Of a DNA stretch of 64,000 nucleotides, positions 51,286 through 63,689 are shown one piece after another (position 1 is the stretch's first letter; every line of letters begins with the position of its first letter). The DNA lies in the NCBI GenBank assembly GCA_025175895.1, contig JAKLTH010000238.1, positions 6,510,001 to 6,574,000 on the forward strand. The letters run 5' to 3'. The notes under the pieces were generated by a model. It was not told the DNA's origin, did no database searches, and saw only the letters and a list, made by a program, of their open reading frames with translations. The translations under genes and the position numbers were made by a program. This DNA is from Wurfbainia villosa. Its lineage: Eukaryota > Streptophyta > Magnoliopsida > Zingiberales > Zingiberaceae.

Positions 51286-54200
51286 ATGAGCGGGGGGAAA
51301 CGACCGATCTACGCGGTGGCGACATGGGTGAAGCGGCAGCCGCCCAAGGTGAAGGCGTTCTTGTCCGTGGTGGCAGGCATGGCGGCGCTCGTCTTTCTTC
51401 GTTTCATCGTCCACGACCACGACAACCTGTTCGTCGCGGCCGAGGCTGTACATGCCTTTGGTATCTCTGTTCTAATCTACAAGCTCACCAAGGAGAGGAC
51501 CTGCGCCGGTGCCCCCTCTCTCTCTCTTTTTGTTATTCGCTTTTTGTGTTGGTTCAATCCGTAGCTGATGCAGGAAACCAGACTTTATTTCACTAGTTTG
51601 TTTTTTTTTAAAAAAAAAGTTCTTTTTCTACTTCGTTCTTGTTTTTTTTTCTCCTATTGCATTAAACGATTAATAAGGCTGCTTGAATAGTTGTGAAATG
51701 CAAACAAAGAATACACTAAATGCTACAAAAGGGATTCTTTCCATGCTTCTGAAATAACTTGTGTGCTGGTATTAGGTCGTGGTTTTAGTTAGGGTTGTAA
51801 ACTAACCAAGTTAAGCCGAGTTTTATAATGTTTCGATAAGATAATCAAGTCGAGTCAAGTCAAATCTAAAATTAACTAAACTTTTGAAACAACTATTCAA
51901 GCTTAGCTTGATTTCCTTTTTTTTTTAGATTAATCTTGGTTCGAGCTTGGTTTGTTTAATTGATATCAAGCTTCTAAATTAAGCTCAGTTCAAGCTTGAT
52001 TCAAATTTATTTAAACTTGACTTGTTTAAATATTATTAAGCTTTTAAGTCAAATTTGTAGAAGGGAGCCTTAGCACAACAGTAAGGTTGTTGTCTTGTGA
52101 CCAAGAGGTCATGAGTTCAAATTCTGGAAACAACCTCTTACAAAAAAGCAAGGTAAGGTTGCGTACAATGGATTCCTTCTCCGGTACCTCGTGTGGCGGG
52201 AGCTTCGTGCACCAGGTTGTAGTTTTTTTAAGTCAAACTTGTTTGTTTGTTTGATTGAAGTTTTAATATTTTAACATTTATTTGATTGGTTAGTATAAAT
52301 AATTCAAGCGGTATAAATAATCTAATAAATAAATTCAAAAATGAATATGATATAAACACAGTTTATGAATTTTGGTTAGGAACATAGTTTATAAATTGTA
52401 TTCACGAATTGTGTTCACGAATATTAATAAATCGAACACATACGTGTTCAAACTTATTCATTTAATTTATCAAACTGTTCAAACTTATTCATTTAATTGA
52501 CTTAATATCTATTGAACAAACATAAACAAACTCTTACCAAGTCGAACACTAAGTTTATTTATAAATACTTGATTCATTTACAATCCTTGTTTTTTAGTTA
52601 AGTATATGTTTGGATTTGATTACCACATAATTTGGATCCTCCTTATATTCTCACCAAGACATAAAGATTTAAAACTTTTAAATTTTAAGTTCCTAAGTAG
52701 TTTATCTCACAGGCATTTTTCAGTGCCTATCTAGCTATGACTCTGTCAACTATTTCTTTCTCTAGAATGTTTCATTTGGGTTTAATAGCTTTTCCTTTAT
52801 TTGATGGCTTGAGATTCAGTTTCACTTGCTGCAATTGTGCAACATGCACTTGCGTTCTTGATTTGATTTTCTTCCATTTATTTGTTTCTGAAATGTTTCA
52901 GGTCTTTCACTGAAGTCACAGGACTTAACCGCTTTGTTTCTAGCTGTTAGACTGTATTGCAGCTTGGTCATGGAATACGATATACACACATTGTTAGATA
53001 CTGCCACACTTGCTAGTACTCTTTGGGTTGTATACATGATTCGGTTTAAACTAAAGTCGAGCTACATGGAAGATAAGGACAACTTTCCAATATATTATGT
53101 GGTAAGATACTTCAAAAATTTCTAGAGTCCTCTTTTACGAATTAGTTTTATTAGTTCATAATCATCACCAAATAACTAACAAATTGATGAATCAGTTTAT
53201 CATTCAGTTGCTTTTTTGATATGAACTCTCTTCTTTCTTGATATTCTTTAGGGTTACAATCATCTTATATATCTATGATATTTTACCCATTCATGCTATT
53301 ATACTTGATCCTTGAGATCAAATAACATCAATAGTTTCTGTAATATATAAGGGGCTTGCAATGATACACTAATCACTGAGGATCTGCATAGGGATGGTTT
53401 CAGGCTTTTGAAGGACATCAATTCTTGTTTGCTATGAGGAGAAAAATCTTCTGACTTGAAAGATTTCTATGATTGATTGATTGATTTATATATGATTCTA
53501 GGTGGTGCCTTGTGCTTTGTTAGCCCTTGCAGTCCATCCTTCTACCTCACATAATATAGTCAATAGGATTTCTTGGGCATTTTGTGTTTATTTGGAAGCT
53601 GTTTCAGTATTGCCTCAGCTGCGTTCGATGCAGAATACTAAGGTACAATTGTACAACTTGATGTCTGAGAATCTTGTGACTGAATTTTTAAAGTTAAATT
53701 TTCTTATATTATTTTTTAAATATGTCTCAGATCGTAGAGCCATTCACAGCTCACTATGTTTTTGCTCTCGGTGTTGCAAGATTTCTGAGTTGTGCTCACT
53801 GGGTCCTCCAGGTTTGTTCAATTCATATTGCATTTTCTGTTCATGATCAAAGAAGTTATGGTACATAAGCATCAAGGAAAAACTCTTAGGCCGCGTTTGA
53901 TGTGGATGCGATATTTTCTATTTTCATTTTATGAGAAAATGAAAAAATGTGGAAAATATTATTTGATTTGTGTTTTCCACTTTTGTTTTCTAAAAAATAA
54001 GAGAACATTTTCTGAAAAAATTAGAAAACATAGAAAAGTCATTTTCTAAAAAATGAAAAATGCGGTGAAAACCACAACCTTAGTTTCTAAGTCCGTTAGA
54101 TGACATAATTAATGAAGTTTGAATTTTGTTTTCTCTTCTGCTCTTTTCCCTTGAAAGAAGATTGATTAAGTTTCTTATAGCCTAATACTAATTGTACTTG

Positions 54201-57200
54201 AACTCCACGGGGGACAGTTAACTTAATTATGTTTTTGTTTCCTATGAATGTATTAAAATTCCTGGTTAACTATTCGATCAAAGTCTTTTTGTTATATAAT
54301 CATAAAAACAAATAGAAATGGAAGGTTATGATACTCACAGCAATAACAATCAAATTTTATCCTACTAAGTGGAGTTGAATATATAGATCATTTTATATCA
54401 TTGAATTATATTTCCTACTATATCATCATCTATACTTAAATAAATTTTATTTTGTTTTATTATTGCTATTTTTTTTTTAATTTTTCTTTTCCTCTTTTGA
54501 TGTGCGTATTTGTTATAGTTTCACATTGCCTAACTCTAAGTAGATATCTGTACCATTTTAAATGTGTCTCTCTGAATTTTTTCTCAATAGATATAATTTT
54601 AATTTTCTCTTTAATGCTATTATTTCTTATTCTATTCATCCTCTTGTGTCCACACATCTATCTTAATATTCTTATCTCTGCAACTCTCATTTTCTATTAA
54701 TATGTTTGAATCATAACTCAACATTCAATATCATATAACATAACAAATCTAATCATCATTTTGTAAAATTTTCTTTTAAATTTTAAAAATATTTTACGAT
54801 CACATAAAATATCAATACTCTCTTTTATTTATGCTATCAGACTCATTAACTGCCACCCATCACCAGACTATTAGACGTGCACCACCATTGCCTCTCAAAT
54901 TGGGCGGAGGAAAGGTTGAAGAAGAGTAAAGATCGAAAATTTTCAGTCCCCCCCCCCCCAAGTAAACAACTTTTTATTACTTCTTTTTCTTCCCCTATCT
55001 CCCCCTCTTTACTTTCCTCTCTTTCCAATCAAATAAACCGTCTGCTTTCATTTAAAAGCTAAAAGGGCATTTGGTTCGTAGAAAAATTTTTATTTTTTAT
55101 TTTTATTTTTTGAGAAAATAAAAAAATACAGAAAATGACATTTGATTGACATTTTTTATTTTCGTTTTCCAGAAATAAAGGAGCGTTTTCTAAAAAATTG
55201 AAAAATACAAAAAAATCATTTTTGGTTTTCATTTTAGTTTTTCAAAAAATAAAAGAGCATTTTTTGGAAAATTGAAAAACACAAAAAAATCGTTTTCTAT
55301 TTTCTGGAAATGAAAAAATAAAAAAAATTTCTACGAATCAAACGCTCCCTAAGAATCATTCTTGCTTAAGCAAACCTACGGTGTGGTCAACTTTTGATTT
55401 TTTTTATTGAAAGCGGATTCGATCTGACTGCAACAGTGTCCTATCAAATGTAACACAAATCAAAAGGCGTCGGTATTCTGACGACGCCCCTCCAATGCTT
55501 AAATCAGATTAGAGAAAATGAAAGTGAAATGTATTTGGTAATGGAAAAAAAACTCTCTTTTTTACCTCAATTGACCCTTATATAGGAGCTCAACTTTATC
55601 TCCCCAACTAGAGCTATCCGCTAGCAATACCTCTTGACGGATTTTTTGGAGACAATCGTTATAAGAAATCTCCATCTGACATGTCATGTGTTCTGGAGTT
55701 ATCATTGGGTGATGCTGTTAGGAGATCGGATGTTACAGTTGTTGAGAAAAATATTATTTATGGTCTCTGAATTTTCGACTTATGGTCTCGCCTTTCTAAT
55801 TCTCGACTCCTGAATTTTTAACTTTGAAACTCTCGACTTCCCATGCTCTTGACTTCTAAATTCTCCCCTTCTGAGCTCTCGACCTCCCATGCTCCAGACT
55901 CTCGAGTTCTCCCCTTCTAAGCTACCGACCTCTTATGCTCCCGACTTCCGAGTACCCGAAGCTCTAAGTACTTAAGCTTCCGAGTATCTGAGCTCCTCCT
56001 AGATCCCACATATCTCATTTCTTTCCTCCACTATCCCAATTCTCCAAGTCCACGAGTATCTAGTCGAGGATCCATTTCCAACCGTATAACTATACTACTA
56101 TATTTGACTGCTATAGCTTTGCATATGTGAAATTTTGCTGGTTTTTTTTTTTTTTGAAATTCAACCCCTTGATTTGAAACGGGAGGAGCATAATCTTGTC
56201 ACTCCAATCCCAGACGAGGATCTATCTCACATCTAATGTGGTGTGACACCTCGTAGTGAATGACGAAAAAACTATAATATAATATAGATGAAGGGAATTC
56301 TCCCAAATTCAGAGTTGAGAGGGACTGAATGCTTAGTTGATGAATAGCAAGTAGATGGTTGACAACTAAATCATTCGAAGAGAAATAAAAAACATCTATA
56401 TCATCACTTATTTTTCCATCAGTGCCACTGTATCAGTTCTGAAATGATTTGGCAGGTTCTTGATACCCGAGGACGCTTATTGACTGCTTTGGGTTATGGT
56501 TTATGGCCGCCAATGGTCCTCCTCTCTGAGATCGTGCAAACTTTCATCCTCGCCGACTTCTGCTACTACTACGTGAAGAGGTACTTCATTGCAACCTAAT
56601 TCAATCCATATATGCAATTTAGTTTCAGTTTCTGAACCATCCTTTTCATTCCTACCTATACCTGTAGTATCTTTACAACCTACCTAATTCAATCCATATA
56701 TGCAATTTAGTTTCGGTTTCTGAATCATCTTTTTCATGCCTACTATCTGCAGTATCTTTGCAACCTACCTAATTCAATCCATATATGCAATTTAGTTTCG
56801 GTTTCTGAATCATCCTTTTCATGCCTACGACCTGCAATATCTTTGCAACCTACCTAATTCAATCCGTATATGCAATTTAGTTTCAGTTTCTGAATCATCC
56901 TTTTCATGCTTACTACCTGCAGTATCTTTGCAACCTAATTCAATCCAGATATGCAATTTAGTTTGATTTTACGAATCATCCTTTCATGCCAACTACCGCA
57001 GATCTTTGCAATCTAATTCAATCCATATATGCAATTTAGTTTCGGTTTCTAAATCATCCTTTTCATTCCTACTACTTGCTGTATCATTGCAACCTACCTA
57101 ATTCAATTCATATATGCAATTTAGTTTCGGTTTCTGAATCATCCTTTTCATGCCTACTACCAGCAGTATCTTTGCAATCTAATTCAATCGATATATGCAA

Positions 57201-59859
57201 TTTAGTTTGATTTCAATCATCCTTTTCATTCCTACTACCTACGGTATCTTTGAAACCTACCTAATTCAATCCGGATATGCAATTTAGTTTTGGTTTACGA
57301 ATCATCCTTTTCATTCCTACTATCTGCGATATCTTTGCAACCTACCTAATTCAATCCTTATATGCAATTTAGTTTCTGTTTCTGAATCATCCTTTTCATG
57401 CCTACGACCTGCAATATCTTTGCAACCTACCTAATTCAATCCGTATATGCAATTTAGTTTGGTTTACGAATCATCCTTTTCATGCTTACTACTGCGGTAT
57501 CTTTGCAACCTAATTCAATCCGGATATGCAATTTAGTTTGGTTTACGAATCATCCTTTTCATGCCAACTTCTGCGGTATCTTTGCAATCTAATTCAATCC
57601 ATATATGCAATTTAGTTTGGTTTCTAAATCATCCTTTTCATTCCTACTACTTGTCAGTATCATTGCAACCTACCTAATTCAATTCATATATGCAATTTAG
57701 TTTGGTTTCAATCATCCTTTTCATGCCTACTACGGTATCTTTGCAATCTAATTCAATCGATATATGCAATTTAGTTTGATTTGAATCATCCTTTTCATTC
57801 CTACTACCTACAGTATCTTTGAAACCTACCTAATTCAATCCAGATATGCAATTTAGTTTTGGTTTCTGAATCATCCTTTTCATTCCTACTATCTGCAGTA
57901 TCTTTGCAACCTACCTAATTCAATCCATATATGCAATTTAGTTTCGGTTTCTGAATCATCCTTTTCATGCCTACGACCTGCAATATCTTTGCAACCTACC
58001 TAATTGATCCGTATATGCAATTTAGTTTGATTTACGAATCATCCTTTTCATGCTTACTACTGCGGTATCTTTGCAACCTAATTCAATCCGGATATGCAAT
58101 TTAGTTTCGGTTTCTGAATCATCCTTTTCATGCCAACTACCTGCAGTATCTTTGCAATCTAATTCAATCCATATATGCAATTTAGTTTCGGTTTCTAAAT
58201 CATCCTTTTCATTCCTACTACTTGCTGTATCATTGCAACCTACCTAATTCAATTCATATATGCAATTTAGTTTCGGTTTCTGAATCATCCTTTTCATGCC
58301 TACTACCAGCAGTATCTTTGCAATCTAATTCAATCGATATATGCAATTTAGTTTCAGTTTCTGAATCATCCTTTTCATTCCTACTACCTACAGTATCTTT
58401 GAAACCTACCTAATTCAATCCAGATATGCAATTTAGTTTTGGTTTCTGAATCATCCTTTTCATTCCTACTATCTGCAGTATCTTTGCAACCTACCTAATT
58501 CAATCCATATATGCAATTTAGTTTCGGTTTCTGAATCATCCTTTTCATGCCTACGACCTGCAATATCTTTGCAACCTACCTAATTCAATCCGTATATGCA
58601 ATTTAGTTTCAGTTTCTGAATCATCCTTTTCATGCTTACTACCTGCAGTATCTTTGCAACCTAATTCAATCCAGATATGCAATTTAGTTTCGGTTTCTGA
58701 ATCATCCTTTTCATGCCAACTACCTGCAGTATCTTTGCAATCTAATTCAATCCATATATGCAATTTAGTTTCGGTTTCTAAATCATCCTTTTCATTCCTA
58801 CTACTTGCTGTATCATTGCAACCTACCTAATTCAATTCATATATGCAATTTAGTTTCGGTTTCTGAATCATCCTTTTCATGCCTACTACCAGCAGTATCT
58901 TTGCAATCTAATTCAATCGATATATGCAATTTAGTTTCAGTTTCTGAATCATCCTTTTCATTCCTACTACCTACAGTATCTTTGAAACCTACCTAATTCA
59001 ATCCAGATATGCAATTTAGTTTTGGTTTCTGAATCATCCTTTTCATTCCTACTATCTGCAGTATCTTTGCAACCTACCTAATTCAATCCATATATGCAAT
59101 TTAGTTTCGGTTTCTGAATCATCCTTTTCATGCCTACGACCTGCAATATCTTTGCAACCTACCTAATTCAATCCGTATATGCAATTTAGTTTCAGTTTCT
59201 GAATCATCCTTTTCATGCTTACTACCTGCAGTATCTTTGCAACCTAATTCAATCCAGATATGCAATTTAGTTTCGGTTTCTGAATCATCCTTTTCATGCC
59301 AACTACCTGCAGTATCTTTGCAATCTAATTCAATCCATATATGCAATTTAGTTTCGGTTTCTAAATCATCCTTTTCATTCCTACTACTTGCTGTATCATT
59401 GCAACCTACCTAATTCAATTCATATATGCAATTTAGTTTCGGTTTCTGAATCATCCTTTTCATGCCTACTACCAGCAGTATCTTTGCAATCTAATTCAAT
59501 CGATATATGCAATTTAGTTTCAGTTTCTGAATCATCCTTTTCATTCCTACTACCTACAGTATCTTTGAAACCTACCTAATTCAATCCAGATATGCAATTT
59601 AGTTTTGGTTTCTGAATCATCCTTTTCATTCCTACTATCTGCAGTATCTTTGCAACCTACCTAATTCAATTCATATATGCAATTTAGTTTCGGTTTCTGA
59701 ATCATCCTTTTCATCCCTACTGCCTGCAGGATCTTTGCAATCTAATTCAATCGATATATGTAATTTAATTTCAGTTTCTGAATCATCCTTTTCATTCCTA
59801 CTACCTGCAGTATCTTTGGTGGTCAGCTGGTGCTCCGACTTCCATCTGGTGTTGTGTGA
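51286..59859 (+). CDS. ERD2-like (KDEL-receptor family) seven-TM protein
   Basis: Member of the ER-lumen-protein-retaining receptor family, the plant ERD2-like branch (about 272 residues, with an N-terminal extension compared with ~215 for classical ERD2). Acts in the Golgi/ER membrane system; the precise cargo of this branch is unclear. Exons: 51286-51508, 52902-53101, 53502-53642, 53731-53811, 56456-56580, 59811-59859; total 819 nt, phases consistent, GT..AG throughout. Protein starts MSGGKRPIYAVATWVKRQPP, then a TM segment and FIVHDHDNLFVAAEAVHAFG. Later come LFLAVRLYCSLVMEYD, HPSTSHNIVNRISWAFCVYL, EAVSVLPQLRSMQNTK, FTAHYVFALGVARFLSCAHW and ADFCYYYVKS; it ends GGQLVLRLPSGVV. The last intron (56581-59810) is almost wholly a minisatellite that copies the acceptor of exon 6. 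Intron 4 holds two MITEs and a LINE fragment. Confidence 0.95.
51790..52600. mobile_element. Decayed TIR element in ERD2-like intron 1, with nested SINE
   Basis: Left end TTAGGGTTGTAAACTAACC and right end TTCATTTACAATCCT resemble the ends of the element at 33609-34071. The interior is repetitive TTGAACAAACTTGTTC-like sequence. A SINE at 52059-52229 interrupts it. Boundaries approximate. Confidence 0.45.
52059..52229 (+). mobile_element. Au-like SINE, near full length
   Basis: GGGAGCCTTAGCACAACAGT (box A region), GACCAAGAGGTCATGAGTTC (box B region), AAGCAAGGTAAGGTTGCG and GGAGCTTCGTGCACC match the plant Au SINE. Ends in a T run. Flanked by 13-bp duplications AAGTCAAATTTGT / AAGTCAAACTTGT at 52046-52058 and 52230-52242. 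Confidence 0.88.
53889..54079. mobile_element. Short Harbinger-like MITE, TTA duplication
   Basis: GGCCGCGTTTGATGTGG at left and an imperfect inverse ending ACCACAACC at right, with TTA at 53886-53888 and 54080-54082. The interior is TTTTCATTTT/AAAATGAAAA, able to fold into a hairpin. In ERD2-like intron 4. Confidence 0.6.
54340..54840 (-). mobile_element. LINE 3' fragment, antisense to the ERD2-like gene
   Basis: The reverse complement matches the plus-strand LINE remnant at 14080-14480: TTTTATGTGATCGTAAAAT, ATTGAATGTTG, GAGAGTTGCAGAGATAAG, and the 3' terminal GATGATATAGTAGGAA segment. No usable frame. Confidence 0.65.
55065..55349. mobile_element. MITE with GGGCATTTGGTTCGTAGAAA / inverse ends
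   Basis: Left end GGGCATTTGGTTCGTAGAAA; right end TTTCTACGAATCAAACGCTCCC. A TTTTTGAGAAAATAAAAAA-type hairpin interior. TAA occurs at both flanks (55060-55062, two bases out, and 55350-55352), so the exact boundary is unsure. In ERD2-like intron 4. Confidence 0.7.
56589..59810 (+). repeat. Intronic minisatellite, ~39 copies of an ~83-bp monomer carrying a 3' splice site
   Basis: The ATATGCAATTTAG landmark occurs about 39 times. Each monomer runs TTGCAACCTAATTCAATCC, ATATGCAATTTAG, TTTCGGTTTCTGAATCATCC, TTTTCATTCCTACTACCTG, CAG, TATCTT(TG). The CAG plus TATCTTTG equals the acceptor and first eight bases of exon 6 at 59808-59818. The first monomer directly follows the donor at 56581. In the right part, seven monomers form a 583-bp higher-order unit. 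Confidence 0.92.
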
Positions 59860-61490
59860 TACATACGATATTCCAGTTGGAAGTAACTTATCATCTTAAA
59901 TTTCATTTTTCTTTGTGCATCTTGCTGTTGCTGACATTTCTTGTAAGTTATGAAGCACATATAGTTCAATGTTTACCCAGATTAAATCGAACTTGTTGAA
60001 GTTGTAGCTGAAGCTAGATCCGTCATTTTGGATTGGTCCGTCCCGTCAAATAATTTAAATGGTATCAACTTATCATTTGATGGACCCAAACGGATCAACT
60101 TGCACGAGTTGTAGGTCAAGATTGGTCAAGATTAAGTGAATTTAATTTAATTAACAAAAAGTGATGCCTTTAGTTTGAACTCTTCATTTTTCCAAATGAA
60201 AATAATTTGGCTACGTGCAAATGACACTTCAAAATAATATTTTTAGAGAAAATGATAGAGTAAATTTAAAGAGTTTTTTTTTTTTTATAACTCATGGACT
60301 AACCCCACCTAATCCACAATTTGTTTTGGATTGAATTGAGAATTTTTCAACTTGTCGGAGGGACTGATTGATTTGTCTCTCATTAAATATTGAATTTATG
60401 ATAGATTGATCCGGCCCATCGTGGATCTATCCGTTTAAGCTGCGATTCTAATCAATAAACATATTGTAATTAAATTTCAGAAGATGTTTCTTTGGTCGAT
60501 TGTTTTAATTATCTGTCTGGCTACTTATCGTTGAATCCAGTTTCTGCCTTTAAAATTTTCAAATAGAATTAAATTTCACTGTTCGTCAAAAGAAGAAATT
60601 ATCTTAGAGCAATCGATATGATAAAACAGAAATTATAGGAACATTTGAGATAAGATTAATATATTTTATTATTAAAACAGTTTAAACTTCTAAAATTTTA
60701 AACTTATCAATATCTTCAAAATACCAAAGACCTACGACCTATACGTTATATTATTACTTAACTTCTTGAATGACTCGATATTAAAGTGATAAGATATTAA
60801 AATAATAATAGTAATAATAATAAAGCTTTTATTTTATTGAGTGAGATTGGCATGACCCTTATTTATTAATTTTTTTTAATATATTATTATTTATATTTAA
60901 ATAAATTTTATTATATTATATTATTATTTATCGAATTTGTTTAATTTTTTTCTCTTTCCGAGTGAATTTTTTATGGACATTTATTAGTACATATTAAATT
61001 TTATTTTATTTTATTCTATACTCCTCGTATATTCGTACATCAAATTTAGTATTTTTATTTATACTATCTTCATCTTTTATTCATATATTTAATTCACTTG
61101 GCTTCCTCTTTTCAATAAACCTAAATCTTAATCCCACGGAGATGACATGTTGACTGAGATAATTTAATAATTGGAAAATAAATACGATCAATTTCCAAAA
61201 AAATATTCAAAATCCCTCTCTAAACTCAAATGATCTTGCACTGTTTTTGATCAACACATCAAGGCCGAAAATCCCCTATAATTTACCTCTCTCACAATGA
61301 TCATGGAAGAGATCGATGAAACCGCTAAATTGACGGGTCCAACCTTTTACAGAATAAACCTAAATCCTAAAACCCTAACTCACTCATTATGACCCCAATT
61401 GTCTTGCTGGGTCCAAAAATCTAATGCCTGATCTATTCTGTACCGAAGACAAAGAAACAGCAAACCATATTCACTCAATGCATAGAACAA
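59860..61490. other. 3' flank of the ERD2-like gene and intergenic DNA
   Basis: AT-rich. LINE-tail-like AAATAAATTTTATTATATTA is near 60890-60930. A minus-oriented copy of the dispersed GTAAATTACGG family is at about 61260-61350. No gene. Confidence 0.45.
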
Positions 61491-61855
61491 AGTTTAAAAT
61501 AAATAGTCAAAAATAGTTTCGATTAGTTAACAATCATCAAACAGGAAATATCCATAAACTGAGTTTTACCGGAGAAAAGAAATCGATAAGAGTTGGGGCA
61601 GATGCCATTGTCACACTCCTCCAGGGGGGGAGTGACTGATCACTCTCTTTAGTCATTATGCCAAGTCATGAAGGTAATCCACCAGCTCGCCGAAATCATT
61701 AGCAAAACCAAACCAAAATAAGGAACATGATAGAAGCAACTTAGCTACCTCATGGTTTCATTATTTGTATTTTGGAAATCTTAAAATTGTCTTTTCTGTG
61801 CTTTACTCCGGCGGTGCGAACCATCTACCACCTTCCGAGGAACTCGGTCTCAGGA

Positions 61856-62320
61856 CTAATTGACTTCTCGAAGCATCCCGTCACATATGGTTTGGCAAGC
61901 AGCATCATCCTCCAAGCCAAGATTTTGGACAAGAGTATCGAGAGAACCATCATCATCCGACACGACCCCTGGAACAATGCCGTATCGTTTTGGTATCGAA
62001 GGGAGAATCCAGTTCATCCAATCCTTGCGCCGTCTTATTTTGTCACCCTGAGCGAGAAGATGACCAGAAAGAGATTCAGTGTTTAACTCTCTTGTAAAAA
62101 TTCATTCAATTTGATGATCATTCATCAGGTGAAACCTTTTACAAATGAAAAGAAAACTAATTCATAACTGCAAACTATTTTCGGTATTCGTTGTTGCTTA
62201 ATGTAAGCTACGAAGTTAAAAGCCAGTGCACAGAACACAATTTACTACCTGCACTTCCAAAACTGTTGAATCTCGGAGGGCATCCAGTATAAATGAGATG
62301 TCATTGGTTAGTTTCTTAAC
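61856..62320 (-). CDS. Last two exons of an unrecognised protein gene (partial)
   Basis: Exon 62249-62320 (24 codons, VKKLTNDISFILDALRDS..., ending LEVQ) splices by GT..AG to 61856-62047 (63 codons plus stop). The latter encodes GDKIRRRKDWMNWILPSIPK, RYGIVPGVVSDDDGSLDTL and VQNLGLEDDAACQTICDGML, then REVN. Both phases are zero and the composition is protein-like, so I think it is a real C-terminus, with the upstream exons beyond the right edge or hidden in 62.3-64 kb. A possible further exon with ENQVLRQEMNFKTRKTTLSEALQ-like coding lies at about 63250-63320, but lacks a clean donor. I do not recognise the family. Confidence 0.6.
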
Positions 62321-62799
62321 CTGCATACAATGAAAGAATTATTAAAAAAAAAAAAATCTCCACGATTAGAAATCGAATGCTAAGCTTCTGAAAAAAGTTT
62401 GGCTAAGACAAAACAAAGAGAATCAGTGCGATCAAACATTAGCAAGGCCTGATCTACCATATTAATGCATAGCTGACTCAGTCCTCCATTCAATAGAGCA
62501 CACTACTATGCTGACTATCCTCGTTATCGAGTAAAGTATACAGTTATTTCTGAGATAAAAAGATGCACCTACATAGAGAAGAATGGAATATGTTCTATGC
62601 GGCGATAGCTGCGTCGTCATAACAGTTGATATGTCGAAAATGTTCGTATAATAGACCTGAAATCTAGAAATTGCTGCAAGGGAAAAATAGGAAGATCCAA
62701 TGGTACATATGCATGACTAGTTCTGATACCCTACGTGACTCGTTCTAAGCCGTCCAATCTGCAATTTATACAGTAATGAAGAATGCATAATATTTTCAT

Positions 62800-63050
62800 C
62801 AAGCGTACTATAATCTATTCCTGAACCCGTCGGGATTGGCGACGCCGCCACCACCAACAGTAAGCCTGCAGTTGCACACGATTGGGCGGGAATTCGACGG
62901 CCACGACATTGCGGCCGATCGTGGCCACAATCGGGCTGGATTCCAACCAGATCGCAACCGAAATCCAACCGAAAGTGCGATGGAGAGTTACGGTGCATTC
63001 TCAGTCGCGCACGGCGCATCACCCAACATATCAAACTCGTATGCATGACT
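62800..63050. repeat. Dispersed GATCGG-rich repeat, copy 4
   Basis: Contains CCTGAACCCGTCGGGATTGG, matching CCTGAACCCGTCAGGG at 17968, and CAATCGGGCTGGATTCCAAC-type motifs. Probably inside an intron of the minus-strand gene. Confidence 0.45.
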
Positions 63051-63689
63051 ACCCGATATGGTTAGAATCTATGCGTATGTCAAGAATCAAAATCATGTCC
63101 CTGAAAAACCTTGACATATGAAAATGAGATGTACAGATCGAATGAATGTACCAACTATCATGTGAAAATGAAACTAACTAAAATGATTTGTTTTTACTGC
63201 AGAATCCATTTTGCTGCATCTTTGTGACATAAAAATCTGTTATTGCAATGCCTCTGAAAGAGTAGTTTTCCGAGTTTTAAAATTCATCTCCTGCCTAAGT
63301 ACTTGATTCTCTGCATAGAACTGTAAAACTAGCCAAATTAATATAAGAAACACTACCATTAATTAGCTGGAAACCTATAGATGCAACAAACAACAAAGGA
63401 GTTTCCAATTAAATGCAGCACTAAAGAACTAAAACATTATCATATTTCAAGTTTGCAATAAGAATTTATTCATGCTTAAAAACAAGGTTCTGTAGTGGTC
63501 GGCACAGATGAAACATATTTTTGCGCCCAGCAACAGCGCATGGTACAGATTGAGACGTGGAGTTGCGACATATAAGCTAGGATGATTTCCTAAAGGCGAG
63601 GCTTCTTCCATCAAATGAGGCATAAGCAAGGGTAATGCAAACCATGAGAATTTTCATACTTCATCTTTCCAGTTCATTGGGAACGATAT

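Noticed and set aside
58050..59579. Repeated small frames (about 63-70 codons) in the minisatellite
   Set aside because: They are translations of the intronic repeat and recur identically every 583 bp; intron, not protein.
56581..59810. CRISPR-like array of regularly spaced repeats
   Set aside because: The repeats abut with no unique spacers, lie inside a plant intron between two coding exons, and no cas genes exist.
61772..62086. 104-codon plus-strand frame
   Set aside because: It lies opposite the minus-strand exon 61856-62047, which has proper splice sites and better protein character.
63250..63330. Candidate coiled-coil exon (NQVLRQEMNFKTRK) on the minus strand
   Set aside because: It has an acceptor-like TATGCAG but ends in TAA with no clean GT donor; too weak to annotate as an exon.
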